Virus record (IMG/VR): IMGVR_UViG_3300010938_000092
Location: 1-35,055 of that record
Direction: 5' to 3' (one strand)
Length of the DNA: 35,055 bases
From: a virus
The notes under the pieces were generated by a model. It worked only from the letters and a program-made list of their open reading frames with translations. It searched no databases and was not told the DNA's origin. Shown piece by piece: positions 26,322 to 34,736 of the stretch (position 1 is the stretch's first letter; each line of letters starts with the position of its first letter). The translations under genes and the position numbers were made by a program.

Positions 26322-28081
26322 TGGAAAAAGATTTACTAGAAACAATTTATTATCTTAAAAAGCAAAGGGAAAACTATGAACCAATATTCTATCTTTCTCG
26401 TAAGGCTTATGATGGTAAATACTTTGTAGTATGGAATAGGGTATCAAAACAAATTGAAGATAAACCTATTGTAAACAAGCTTTATGGGCTTCAGGAGTTG
26501 CCAGAGGTAGCTAAACAGGCAGATGATGTTGAAAACTTTTTAATATCATCTTCTTATATTTTTACTGTAATTCCCAAACTTTTATCTCGAGGAGATGATG
26601 TCAAACAAACAATCTATCTTTCATTACTTGCTAAGGAATTATATGAAAGATTTAAACTGTCTCAGCAAATATCGGTTATGGTTAAAAACGCCTTGTTTGA
26701 TAACACATCCTTTGTTGAGGTGGCAGTCAACGATGATGAAAACTTTGTTGAACTTAGGACATATGATGCTTTTGATATTCTGTTTGATTACAAAAAACAA
26801 AATTGGGACGATGTTAAATTTGTGGTCAAAGTTATTAAGAAAAGAATTAAAGATATTAAAAATAGTAACTTATATACCTTACCCGAAAATGTTTCATCTG
26901 GTGACCCAACATTCTTTGGTTGGAAAGATATCTATTATCAGGAAAAATATCTTTCATTTACGCCACTTGAAAAAGATGAGATTATACTTTTTGAGACATA
27001 TTCTACCGAAGAAGGATTCTTGCGTATAAAAACAATAGACGGTAAGGGTAATGTTCTAAGAAACGACGAATATCCAAACATGAAGAGAATACCCATTATT
27101 CCGTTTAGATTTTATTCTGGTGATTGGTATCAAAAATCTTTTGTATTCAGACTACTACCAGTAGCAAGAACATTGTCTCTTATAGCTTCAAGAATGGATG
27201 ACTTAATTCTTAAGCTTGCCAAAGGTGGTTGGGTGGTTCAAGAAAACGAGGACATCAATGGAGAATTAAATGAACAGGTTGGTCAAATAATCAGGTATGC
27301 TGCAACAAAACCAGAACAGATACAAATACCAGTTATACCATCTTGGATTTCAAATTGGTTTGCTACACTTCTTAATATCGGAGAAAGATATGGAAGACCA
27401 AATATAATGGCTGGTGCACTTCCACAAAAGTCTTCTGGTCTTAGAGCAAACAAAATGCTTGAGAGTTTAACATCTAATGTTATGCAGGCTAATAGTTCTG
27501 TTCTTGATAGTCTTCGAATGTCAGTAAAAGAAATACTTGAAGTATCATTTATGTTCTTATATGAGATTTGGAAGCTCCCACAACCAAATATTGTTACTGC
27601 GGTTTCAAAAGACCACGGAGAAATATCATTTGTTTCAGAAAAGTATGCTTCTGAAAATTCCAATGCTATTAAAATACCAGCAGAGTTTTCAAGATTTAGT
27701 GTAGAGATAGATAATGCAATGGGTTACACTCTTGAGGCTAAGAAACAAAATGCTATCATGCTATTTAAGCTTGGCATTATTGGCAAAGAAACACTTAAGA
27801 GAATTTTCAATCTTGGTTCTACGGCTTATCTTCTAGAAGCTGAACAAAAGCCAATGTATGAGACTGAAGATTTCCAGAAACTTATATCTCTTGCTCCAAC
27901 GCTTCCACCAGATAAAAAGCAAGCTGTGGTTGATGTGCTTAATTTGCTAGCACAATTGAATCAAGGAAAATCTGATGGACAATTAAATCCACAGATTATG
28001 GCAGGCAATAATTTATCAAATATTGGTGGAGAGGAGGTGACAGGCAATGCCACTAACCAAGGAGGGCAGGAAAGTTCTTAA
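26321..28081 (+). CDS. Portal protein
   Basis: A protein of 586 residues, a normal length for podovirus portals. Helical N-terminus, then the wing/stem pattern: SQQISVMVKNALFDNTSFVE, YDAFDILFDYKKQNWDDVKF, and a C-terminal helical crown/barrel with SSGLRANKMLESLTSNVMQA and PPDKKQAVVDVLNLLAQLNQ. A dodecameric portal forms the DNA channel and docks terminase and adaptor. The identification rests on its place after terminase and before scaffold and capsid, plus length and pattern. The C-terminus is Gly/Asn/Gln-rich and overlaps the next small gene, whose SD sequence (GAGGAGGTGA) lies within portal codons. Confidence 0.75.
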   Translation: MEKDLLETIYYLKKQRENYEPIFYLSRKAYDGKYFVVWNRVSKQIEDKPIVNKLYGLQELPEVAKQADDVENFLISSSYIFTVIPKLLSRGDDVKQTIYLSLLAKELYERFKLSQQISVMVKNALFDNTSFVEVAVNDDENFVELRTYDAFDILFDYKKQNWDDVKFVVKVIKKRIKDIKNSNLYTLPENVSSGDPTFFGWKDIYYQEKYLSFTPLEKDEIILFETYSTEEGFLRIKTIDGKGNVLRNDEYPNMKRIPIIPFRFYSGDWYQKSFVFRLLPVARTLSLIASRMDDLILKLAKGGWVVQENEDINGELNEQVGQIIRYAATKPEQIQIPVIPSWISNWFATLLNIGERYGRPNIMAGALPQKSSGLRANKMLESLTSNVMQANSSVLDSLRMSVKEILEVSFMFLYEIWKLPQPNIVTAVSKDHGEISFVSEKYASENSNAIKIPAEFSRFSVEIDNAMGYTLEAKKQNAIMLFKLGIIGKETLKRIFNLGSTAYLLEAEQKPMYETEDFQKLISLAPTLPPDKKQAVVDVLNLLAQLNQGKSDGQLNPQIMAGNNLSNIGGEEVTGNATNQGGQESS

Positions 28082-28205
28082 AAAATTCAAAGAGGAATAT
28101 GGAGAAGAGAAGGGGAAAGAATATTTTTATAGATATATGAACAAAAATCCCGAGAAAGCTAAAAAGTTACATAAGACAAGACCTGCTTATACCAAGAAAA
28201 TATGA
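28047..28205 (+). CDS. Small conserved phage protein after portal
   Basis: A protein of 52 residues, strongly basic (TKEGRKVLKKFKEEYGEEKG, then KEYFYRYMNKNPEKAKK). The pattern K-V-L-K-x-[FM]-K-x-x-Y-G-x-x-K-G-x-x-x-F-Y is common in small phage proteins encoded next to portal and capsid genes. GAGGAGGTGACAGGCA supplies a strong SD sequence. Its role is not established; a minor head or packaging accessory is plausible. Confidence 0.55.
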   Translation: MPLTKEGRKVLKKFKEEYGEEKGKEYFYRYMNKNPEKAKKLHKTRPAYTKKI

Positions 28206-28324
28206 TTGACTTTGAGAAAATGCAACCAGTTTTAAAGAAAAAAATTGTAAAGAAACCTAGAAGGAAAAAGGTTTATAACATTGGTTTTGATTATAAGTCT
28301 ATTCTTAAAACCAAGACAATATGA
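28202..28324 (+). CDS. Small basic peptide
   Basis: A protein of 40 residues, very basic (LKKKIVKKPRRKKVYNIGFD). It is linked to both neighbours by four-base ATGA overlaps, so it is part of a tightly coupled run of three genes between portal and scaffold. It could bind DNA or the acidic scaffold; this is speculative. Confidence 0.45.
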   Translation: MIDFEKMQPVLKKKIVKKPRRKKVYNIGFDYKSILKTKTI

Positions 28325-29640
28325 GAACATTTCTTTTGGTAAATATTTCTGGGGATTTTCTCTCTATTGCTCAAAGATTAAAAGAGGAAGGAGAGAAAAT
28401 TCTGTTTTGGCGTTCTGGAAAACCTTTAAAAGGTGGTTCGGATGTTGGTAAGGGAATTATTGATGAAGATGAATTTGTAGAAGATTACTATGAAGTCTTA
28501 AAAAAGGTCCCCAAAAATGATTTGTATATATTAGTTGATGATAATTGTCGTGGAGATGAATTTGATTTTATTAGAAGAGCGGGATACAAAGTTATTGGAG
28601 CTAGTGGTTTTGGTGACAAAATAGAATATGATAGGACTTATGGAACTGAGTTAATGGAAAAGATTGGTTTACCAACTCCAAAAACTTTTTCTTTTGATAA
28701 TATAGAAGAGGCAATAAGACTAGCATATTCTATTGGAAAAAAGAACCCAGAACAGAGATTGGTTTTTAAACCACACGGAGAGGAATTTGCTGGTTCGGCT
28801 AGGACTTATACTGCCAAAAATATGAATGATTTAATAGATTATCTTGAATGGACCCAAGACGACATTAAAAGAAATAGATATGAAATAGAGAGATTTGAAT
28901 TACAAGAATTTATAGATGGCTACGAAGTTGACTTTTCTGCCTACTTTAATGGTGTTGATTTCATGCCTGGCTCTGTTGCTATTGATATAGAAGAGAAAAA
29001 ATCTGGTGATGGTAATAAAGGTCAAGCAACTGGTTGCATGGGAAATGTTATTCTTTTTGTCGAAAAATCAAGATATTTTGATAAGTATATTAGAAGATTA
29101 AGGAAGCTACTTCAATCTGTTGGATATGTCGGACAGATAAGTATCAATAATATATTTGCCAAAAAAGATGGTATGCCGTATGGATTAGAATTCACACCAA
29201 GGTTTGGGTGGGACGCTCAATTAACAGAATGTTCAATTTTTAAAGAGGCAGGATTAAAATTAGCTGATTTTTATGCAGCAATTGCCGACAAGAAAGATTT
29301 TCCCTTTTCACACGACTTAGTTGGTTGTGGAGTAAGAGTTTATTGTGAAACGCCTGGTGTTCCGAAAGATGAAATCATTGGTAGAAGATTTGGTTTTGAT
29401 AAAGAAATAGAAAATAATTTGTGGTTTTATTCAGTATCAAAGGAAAAGGATAATTATATAGTTGAAGGAAATGAAGTATTGGTTGCAAACGCCGTTGATA
29501 AAAAACTTCAGAAAGCAATAGATAAAGTTTACAATGATATTCTACAAAAAGTTTATATATCAGATATTTATTACAGAATGGAGATTGGTAAGAGAGCGAA
29601 AGAGGCATTAAAGTTTTTGCTTGACAATAAATGGATTTAA
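28321..29640 (+). CDS. ATP-grasp ligase, PurD (GARS)-like
   Basis: A protein of 439 residues. The layout follows phosphoribosylamine-glycine ligase and related ATP-grasp enzymes: a Rossmann-like N-domain (MRTFLLVNISGDFLSIAQRL), a DRTYGTELMEKIGLPTPKTF segment comparable to the K-D-F-M-x-x-x-x-I-P-T-A region of PurD, the ATP-lid RLVFKPHGEEFAGSARTY, an ELQEFIDGYEVDFSAYFNG strand, and GLEFTPRFGWDAQ in place of the L-E-x-N-x-R-F-G-D-P-E-x-Q metal/substrate motif. The usual Asn is Thr and the Asp-Pro is Trp-Asp, so substrate use has probably changed. No other purine genes are present. It lies between portal and scaffold, coupled to the small gene before it. A peptide- or amide-forming modification of a virion or host component is possible. 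Confidence 0.65.
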   Translation: MRTFLLVNISGDFLSIAQRLKEEGEKILFWRSGKPLKGGSDVGKGIIDEDEFVEDYYEVLKKVPKNDLYILVDDNCRGDEFDFIRRAGYKVIGASGFGDKIEYDRTYGTELMEKIGLPTPKTFSFDNIEEAIRLAYSIGKKNPEQRLVFKPHGEEFAGSARTYTAKNMNDLIDYLEWTQDDIKRNRYEIERFELQEFIDGYEVDFSAYFNGVDFMPGSVAIDIEEKKSGDGNKGQATGCMGNVILFVEKSRYFDKYIRRLRKLLQSVGYVGQISINNIFAKKDGMPYGLEFTPRFGWDAQLTECSIFKEAGLKLADFYAAIADKKDFPFSHDLVGCGVRVYCETPGVPKDEIIGRRFGFDKEIENNLWFYSVSKEKDNYIVEGNEVLVANAVDKKLQKAIDKVYNDILQKVYISDIYYRMEIGKRAKEALKFLLDNKWI

Positions 29641-29683
29641 TGATATTTTTTAAATGCAATGAGAAAGGGGGTGAAAAACATAA

Positions 29684-30412
29684 ATGAGTGACAAAAAATC
29701 TCTCGAGGAGTTGTTAGAGGACGAGTTGAGTGGGGAGGAAAAGAATGATAACGAGACTCAGAATCAAACAACCAACCAAGAGAAAAAGGAGGAATCCCCT
29801 ACCTCGCCTACATTCAAAGTCGGTAATCGTGATTTGACACCCGACCAATTGTTTGAGGAATATCAAAAGCTTCAATCAGAGTTCACAAGGCGTTCCCAGC
29901 GTCTTTCTGAACTTGAAAAAGCTAAAGAATCTGATACAGAAACATCTTCAAATCAACAGTCTTTATCACCTCAGGACCAAGAAGTTCTGAAAGAACTCAG
30001 GCGTCTAGGTGTTGTTACTAAAGATGAGGCGATTACAAAAGACGAAGTTGATGGATTGAAAGAGGAGCTTTTGACTTCAGCGGTCACCACTTCTTCTAAG
30101 ATGTCTGAACTCAGGCAAGCATTAGACGAGCTTGAGGAAGATTTCGACGGAACGGATGGTAAACCAAAGGTTGATAGACAAAAGATTTTGGACTTTATTG
30201 TTCAAAATCCTAATACCAACCTTACACCGCTACAGATTGCCAAAGCTGTCTATTATGATGACTTTGTCAAATATGAGGCTTCAAAAATTTCTTCAAACGG
30301 AGTTCCGAAAACCGAAACTCACGGATTGGGAAATGTTACGGAGCCTCCAAAAGCAAAATACTCTTTCAAGGATGGTTCTGTTGAAAGAGCAGTCTTAGAA
30401 CAATTGGGGTAA
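29684..30412 (+). CDS. Capsid scaffolding protein
   Basis: A protein of 242 residues, very acidic and Gln/Ser/Thr-rich, helical (SLEELLEDELSGEEKNDNET; later LKELRRLGVVTKDEAITKDE), ending in a basic-tinged tail (KAKYSFKDGSVERAVLEQLG) that could touch the capsid protein. Directly precedes the major capsid gene, the usual place for a scaffold. GAAAGGGGGTGAAAAAC upstream gives a strong SD sequence, as expected for a highly made protein. No protease motif is seen, so it is probably a removable rather than self-cleaving scaffold. Confidence 0.65.
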   Translation: MSDKKSLEELLEDELSGEEKNDNETQNQTTNQEKKEESPTSPTFKVGNRDLTPDQLFEEYQKLQSEFTRRSQRLSELEKAKESDTETSSNQQSLSPQDQEVLKELRRLGVVTKDEAITKDEVDGLKEELLTSAVTTSSKMSELRQALDELEEDFDGTDGKPKVDRQKILDFIVQNPNTNLTPLQIAKAVYYDDFVKYEASKISSNGVPKTETHGLGNVTEPPKAKYSFKDGSVERAVLEQLG

Positions 30413-30436
30413 GAATCACTCTAAAAAAGGACTAAC

Positions 30437-31657
30437 ATGGTAGATTTCACAGTTCTCTCAGCTGTTTTAAATAAGGTTATCCTTCCAGCTGTTACATCGC
30501 AAATGTATCAAAAAGCTCCTATGTGGCAACTTATCGGTGGTTGGTCCGCCGAAAAGCAATCCGCAGAAAGAGCTAATGTGCATGTCACCAAATTTGATGT
30601 AGATAAAATCTACATCCCTGTCCGAGCAAGTTATCATTCCAACATTGTTGGAATTGGCACTGGTGAGAAATACAACTATGGTGATGCCAAGCTAAAAGAG
30701 ACTTATCAGTCTATTAAAACTCTTGTTGGTTCATTCCTCATTCCCAAACAAATGTTGAATGTTACCGATAAGGGAGCTATAGTTAAACCATTAGTTTTCT
30801 CTACCCAAAATCTTGCTAACGATTTGGCAATGGATGCCAATCGTCAGGTCTATGGTGATGGAAGCGGTGTAGTGGCAACAACGGCTACCTCTGGTTCCTC
30901 TTCAACAACTGTTACTTTAGAACCGTCAGTTAATGGAGATATAGATTATGCTAGGTATTTACCACCTGGAACCTATATCAAGATTGGCTCAAGTGCTATT
31001 ACTACAGTTGCTGACCAGACTGGCGAAAATCAGATTACTATTTCTGATGCTAGGTCTTGGAATGCTGGAGATAGCATTGTTAAGGTAACTGGAAGTAACA
31101 CCACTTCTTCAGAACTTTCAGGTCTTAAGTCTTTGGTTGCGTCTTCTGGTTCTTATCAGAACCTTGATGCTTCCTCTGCTTATATCTGGAAGTCTTATGT
31201 GGAAAGCACATCAGAGACTATTACACCTACTAATATAGAGAACAAGATGCATTCAGCCTACTTCAAAGCCAATAAGATTGGCAAGGTGGACTGGATTGTG
31301 ATGAATGCAAAAGCATTCCAGACTTATGGTAATGCTCTTGCCTCACAAAAGAGGTTCACTGAACCAAAAGAGGTTTTGAGTGGTGGTTGGATTGGTCTTG
31401 ACTATATGGGTGGCAATGCTAAAGTTCTCTTGGATTATGACTGTCCAGATGATAGGATTTACTTCCTTTCATCAGAGGATTTGGTGTTCGCCCAGTTCCA
31501 GCCACTGGAATGGGAGAAGGGAACAGACGGAACACTGCTAAAAATCGCACAGGAGTTGGATTACGAGGTTACTGCATCTTGGATGGGTAACATCGGAACA
31601 GTTGCTCGTGCAGCTCACGCTGCTCTTGCTAACAAAACATTCACCCCCTCTGCCTAA
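30437..31657 (+). CDS. Major capsid protein (HK97-fold)
   Basis: A protein of 406 residues. An N-terminal arm (VLNKVILPAVTSQMYQKAPM), an extended beta region with VTKFDVDKIYIPVRAS, a central helix (LVFSTQNLANDLAMDANRQV), an inserted beta region (about residues 150-230, Ser/Thr-rich) and a P/A-domain core (KVDWIVMNAKAFQTYGNALA, then DDRIYFLSSEDLVF) fit the HK97 fold. It follows the scaffold and is the most C/G-balanced coding sequence in its surroundings, typical of high expression. AAAAAAGGACTAAC provides an SD sequence. A strong hairpin follows the stop. Confidence 0.8.
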   Translation: MVDFTVLSAVLNKVILPAVTSQMYQKAPMWQLIGGWSAEKQSAERANVHVTKFDVDKIYIPVRASYHSNIVGIGTGEKYNYGDAKLKETYQSIKTLVGSFLIPKQMLNVTDKGAIVKPLVFSTQNLANDLAMDANRQVYGDGSGVVATTATSGSSSTTVTLEPSVNGDIDYARYLPPGTYIKIGSSAITTVADQTGENQITISDARSWNAGDSIVKVTGSNTTSSELSGLKSLVASSGSYQNLDASSAYIWKSYVESTSETITPTNIENKMHSAYFKANKIGKVDWIVMNAKAFQTYGNALASQKRFTEPKEVLSGGWIGLDYMGGNAKVLLDYDCPDDRIYFLSSEDLVFAQFQPLEWEKGTDGTLLKIAQELDYEVTASWMGNIGTVARAAHAALANKTFTPSA

Positions 31658-31684
31658 TTTGGTAGTGGTTTGTTTCCATATCCA

Positions 31685-31709
31685 CTGGGTAGGAATAACT
31701 CCTACCCAG
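31685..31709 (+). terminator. Hairpin after the capsid gene (attenuator or processing stem)
   Basis: CTGGGTAGGA (31685-31694) pairs perfectly over 10 bp with TCCTACCCAG (31700-31709), loop ATAAC. No U-run follows, and the next ATG is at 31714, four bases from the stem. It probably dampens read-through or blocks ribosome access, keeping downstream products below the capsid level. Confidence 0.5.
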
Positions 31710-31713
31710 AAAT

Positions 31714-31920
31714 ATGGGAACAGACACGGAAGAATTTAACAAAATAATGTCTATACAAAAAGCACTTGACAAAAGTAGAAAAATAAAAGAAAATATAACA
31801 AATAGATATTCTAACGAAGTATCAACTGTTATTAAGGATGCTTTGTCTTATGCAGAAAAGAGAAGCAATCCACAAAAAGCAGTTGAAGAAGTTAAAAAAT
31901 ATTGGAGAGTAAGATGGTAA
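31714..31920 (+). CDS. Hypothetical helical protein after capsid
   Basis: A protein of 68 residues, charged and helical (IMSIQKALDKSRKIKENITN, then AVEEVKKYWRVRW). Its ATG lies four bases after a strong hairpin, with no room for a separate SD sequence, so its translation is probably low. Function unknown; position suggests a minor head component. Confidence 0.45.
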   Translation: MGTDTEEFNKIMSIQKALDKSRKIKENITNRYSNEVSTVIKDALSYAEKRSNPQKAVEEVKKYWRVRW

Positions 31921-32057
31921 ATAAAGACAAAAGTAAAAAGGAGGAAATTATAGAAGTCGTTGACCCCAATACTGGCGTTGTGTCCCAATACAGGAAAAAA
32001 GATTTAGAAGAAGAAATTAAAAGACTCGAAGAATTAAAAAAGAAGGCTGGAATGTAA
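31914..32057 (+). CDS. Small charged protein
   Basis: A protein of 47 residues: KDKSKKEEIIEVVDPNTGVV followed by a coiled-coil-like helix (LEEEIKRLEELKKKAGM). It overlaps the previous gene by seven bases and ends one base before the next ATG. Function unknown; a minor virion or assembly role is inferred from the operon. Confidence 0.4.
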   Translation: MVNKDKSKKEEIIEVVDPNTGVVSQYRKKDLEEEIKRLEELKKKAGM

Positions 32058-32058
32058 T

Positions 32059-32556
32059 ATGGACGCGAAAACATTAGAAAAAATTACAAGTTCAAGAAAA
32101 TGGAAAATAGAAAAATACCTCAATAGAAAAGACTATGAGAAGGGTAAACCATATGAAGTAAGTGAATTTGAGGGAAATATTATTCTTGATGAGGGTGCTA
32201 ATGCCATGTGGACTTTGATTGCTGGTGGTTCAGAAACCGCTTTCAATGCTACAAATTCTTATCTTGGTGTCGGTGATAGTAATGCTGCAGAATCATCTTC
32301 ACAAACTGGACTTCAGGCAACTACAAATAAACTTTATAAAGGAATGAATTCTGGTTATCCACAATATGGGACTGCTAGAAAAATAGTTTTTAAGAGCGAT
32401 TTTACAGAAAATGAAGCGAATTTTGCTTGGAATGAATTTACAGTAGCTAATGGCAATTCCGATAGTGCCAAAAACTTAAACAGAAAAGTATCTGCTCAAG
32501 GGACAAAAACACCTGGTCAAATATGGACTTTGACCTTAACTATACAAACACAATGA
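32059..32556 (+). CDS. Virion structural protein (head or tail decoration-like)
   Basis: A protein of 165 residues. A conserved-looking run with NIILDEGANAMWTLIAGGSE, then YLGVGDSNAA, an Arg/Lys-Ile-Val-Phe strand and ANFAWNEFTVANG, ending with QIWTLTLTIQTQ. This set of motifs recurs in many tailed-phage structural modules between capsid and fibre genes, but the exact role is not settled. It is beta-rich with no catalytic motif and starts one base after the previous stop without an SD sequence. Confidence 0.5.
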   Translation: MDAKTLEKITSSRKWKIEKYLNRKDYEKGKPYEVSEFEGNIILDEGANAMWTLIAGGSETAFNATNSYLGVGDSNAAESSSQTGLQATTNKLYKGMNSGYPQYGTARKIVFKSDFTENEANFAWNEFTVANGNSDSAKNLNRKVSAQGTKTPGQIWTLTLTIQTQ

Positions 32557-32557
32557 T

Positions 32558-33256
32558 ATGTCAATTATTGATAATCAATTATTCACCCAAACAAATCCTT
32601 CTGGGTCAAGTTTAAGGACAGACCACGCAGAGCAACACACTGGTTTAAATAATGAAGTTAATTCCATAGAAGATACTTTAGTTCAGGGATATGTAAGAGA
32701 ATCAGCAACTGTAACTTATGTTTCTGCTTCTTCGTTTACTGTTTCTGGTAATGTAACTGCAACCTATACAGTTGGAAGAATAGTTAGGTTTTCTGATGAT
32801 TCAACTGCTGTTGTTACATCTTCCTCTTATTCCAATCCCAATACAACTGTCAATATAACAGACGGAACTGTTCCGAGTTCATTATCTTATGTTGATATTT
32901 CTTTACAACCAAAGAGTGGAACTAAAAAAGTTTTACTTACACCAATAGTAGAAGGTGTATATGACAATGGCAATTTGACTGGCAGTGTAACCATAAATGC
33001 ATCTAATGGAACAAGGCAAAAAGGGACTTTGACTGGGAATGTTACTATTACTCTTTCAAATCCTGTTGAGGGTAGGACTTTGGAGTTATTCCTTTTGCAA
33101 GACGCAACTGGTGGAAGGACAATATCTTTTAGCACAACCATTGTTTGGCAAGACAATACCACCCCCACTTGGACAACTACAGCCTCAAAAATGAATTCAA
33201 TTGCATTGAGATATGTAGGTTCTACTTGGTATGGTGTAGGAGCGAAGTTTGGATAA
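32558..33256 (+). CDS. Fibre or baseplate-like virion protein
   Basis: A protein of 232 residues, beta-rich with Thr/Ser repeats. The N-terminus contains RTDHAEQHTGLNNEVNSIED, a helical docking segment typical of phage fibre proteins. The C-terminal part (VTITLSNPVEGRTLELFLLQ, then GGRTISFSTTIVW) looks like a beta-sandwich tip. It starts one base after the previous stop without an SD sequence. It is probably a short tail fibre or head fibre. Confidence 0.5.
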   Translation: MSIIDNQLFTQTNPSGSSLRTDHAEQHTGLNNEVNSIEDTLVQGYVRESATVTYVSASSFTVSGNVTATYTVGRIVRFSDDSTAVVTSSSYSNPNTTVNITDGTVPSSLSYVDISLQPKSGTKKVLLTPIVEGVYDNGNLTGSVTINASNGTRQKGTLTGNVTITLSNPVEGRTLELFLLQDATGGRTISFSTTIVWQDNTTPTWTTTASKMNSIALRYVGSTWYGVGAKFG

Positions 33257-33262
33257 AATGAT

Positions 33263-33790
33263 ATGGCTGAACGAACTATCATATTGAGACCAAATGGGGC
33301 TGGGGCAGAAACTACTATACCACAACAAGTGCCATCCTCTGGCTATCATTGGGATAAAGTAGATGAAGAAACGGCAGATGATGCAACTACATACATCAGA
33401 ACACAGGGTTCAAATACTCAAAATTGGTACAGGGATTTATTTACTATTCAAACACCATCATCATATTCTGGTGCAATATCTAAGATTGTTGTTTATGCGA
33501 GAGCTGGAAATACTGCAAGTAACCAAATAGGGATTTTTAACATATCAATAAGAACCAATAATACAACAGTAGATAGTGCAGATGTGCCCATTACATATGG
33601 ATGGAGAGACGAAAGTTATACTTGGACCATTAACCCAGTAACTTCCCAAAACTGGACTTGGGACAATATTTTATCATTGCAAATTGGTTGCAAAATGAAA
33701 GATTTTTCTGGTTTTGTGGTTCAGTGCACACAGATGTATGTAGTTGTATATTATAATGTTTCAGACATATTTTTTCACAATTTCCTATAA
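33263..33790 (+). CDS. Virion protein, beta-sandwich
   Basis: A protein of 175 residues. It begins RTIILRPNGAGAETTIPQ and continues YHWDKVDEETADDATTYI, a pattern seen in virion surface proteins of metagenomic phages, followed by a jelly-roll-like region (SKIVVYARAGNTASNQIGIF). No catalytic motif. It lies in the fibre cluster; receptor or decoration function is inferred from context. Confidence 0.45.
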   Translation: MAERTIILRPNGAGAETTIPQQVPSSGYHWDKVDEETADDATTYIRTQGSNTQNWYRDLFTIQTPSSYSGAISKIVVYARAGNTASNQIGIFNISIRTNNTTVDSADVPITYGWRDESYTWTINPVTSQNWTWDNILSLQIGCKMKDFSGFVVQCTQMYVVVYYNVSDIFFHNFL

Positions 33791-33797
33791 AAAAAAT

Positions 33798-33854
33798 ATG
33801 ACCAAAGACCAACTAATTGAAAAATTCATAGACTTAAATGAAAAAACAAATTAG
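33798..33854 (+). CDS. Possible tiny peptide
   Basis: A frame of 18 residues (TKDQLIEKFIDLNEKTN) between two fibre genes. A second tiny frame, MKKQISVFCVV (33839-33874), overlaps its end and starts with most of the MKKQ cassette. Neither has an SD sequence; either may be chance. Confidence 0.2.
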   Translation: MTKDQLIEKFIDLNEKTN

Positions 33855-33868
33855 TGTGTTTTGTGTTG

Positions 33869-33874
33869 TATAAT
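33869..33874 (+). promoter_or_regulatory. -10 box with predicted leaderless start for the lectin-like fibre gene
   Basis: A perfect TATAAT lies eight bases before the ATG at 33883, so the predicted leader is two bases. No good -35 box is seen. The geometry equals that at 23745, which suggests co-regulation. Confidence 0.45.
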
Positions 33875-33882
33875 AACTATGT

Positions 33883-34710
33883 ATGACAGACTTAAAAATT
33901 TCCGAACTTACGGAACTGACAACAATACATGATACAGATTTAGGTTTAGCAGTAGATAATTCAGTTGGCGGTGGTGTAACAAAAAAATTTCAATTTACGA
34001 CCCTTGATGCTCGCTACCTTACCTCCGATAGGTTCAAATTAGACAGAACTAAGCCTTTTTATTATACAGATTTTTTGGGAGCTGCTGGTGCGGCAACTGT
34101 TGAAGCCGCCTATCCATTTGATTTGGCACTTATAAGCTCTGGAACACAAGCAAAAATAGCTGGGGAGGCAAATCACCCTGGCATTTTAAGAATATCATCT
34201 TCAAACACGGCTAATAGTGGTGGCTATATTTTAACAGACACAACTGCTTTTCTTTTAGGTGGTGGGGAAATTTTTGAGGTTATTTTCCAACCACGAGTTG
34301 CAAGCAACACAAACACAACCATCCGTATGGGGTTTTTGGATACAACAACCTACGCCGATGCCACAGATGGAGCATATTTTGAATTGCCTGCCAATTCTTT
34401 GGGTATTGTGGTAAAGACGGCAAATAATGGCACAATAACTACCTCATCAGCCCTAGCAACCTTGACAGTTAATACTTGGTATAGGTGTAGGCTTGAGGTA
34501 AATAGCAACGCTACACAGGTTGATTTTTATGTTTATAATGATAGTGGAACACAGCTTGGTTCGCAAAGCATTACTACCAACATTCCCACAACGACTGGAG
34601 GGGAGACTGGTGCTGGCGTTATTGCAACAAATTCTGGAACAACCGCAACACTTTTGGCTTATTTTGACTATATGGCAGTTGGAATTATAAATAGAAATCT
34701 TACAAGATAA
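33883..34710 (+). CDS. Tail fibre with lectin-like beta-sandwich domain
   Basis: A protein of 275 residues. The N-terminus (TDLKISELTELTTIHDTDLG, then LAVDNSVGGGVTKKF) is a virion-attachment segment seen in many phage fibres (K-I-S-E-L-T...D-T-D-L). Residues about 60-270 form a concanavalin/LamG-like jelly roll (EVIFQPRVASNTNTTIRMGF, YFELPANSLGIVVKT, TWYRCRLEVNSNATQVDFYV), a fold that binds glycans. It is likely a receptor-binding fibre. Its own leaderless-type promoter lies upstream. Confidence 0.6.
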   Translation: MTDLKISELTELTTIHDTDLGLAVDNSVGGGVTKKFQFTTLDARYLTSDRFKLDRTKPFYYTDFLGAAGAATVEAAYPFDLALISSGTQAKIAGEANHPGILRISSSNTANSGGYILTDTTAFLLGGGEIFEVIFQPRVASNTNTTIRMGFLDTTTYADATDGAYFELPANSLGIVVKTANNGTITTSSALATLTVNTWYRCRLEVNSNATQVDFYVYNDSGTQLGSQSITTNIPTTTGGETGAGVIATNSGTTATLLAYFDYMAVGIINRNLTR

Positions 34711-34736
34711 CTTTAAAAACTAAAATAGATGTTAGA

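Noticed and set aside
28321-29640. Genuine purine-synthesis PurD
   Set aside because: The substrate/metal motif is altered and no other purine gene is present, so only a PurD-like ATP-grasp is claimed.
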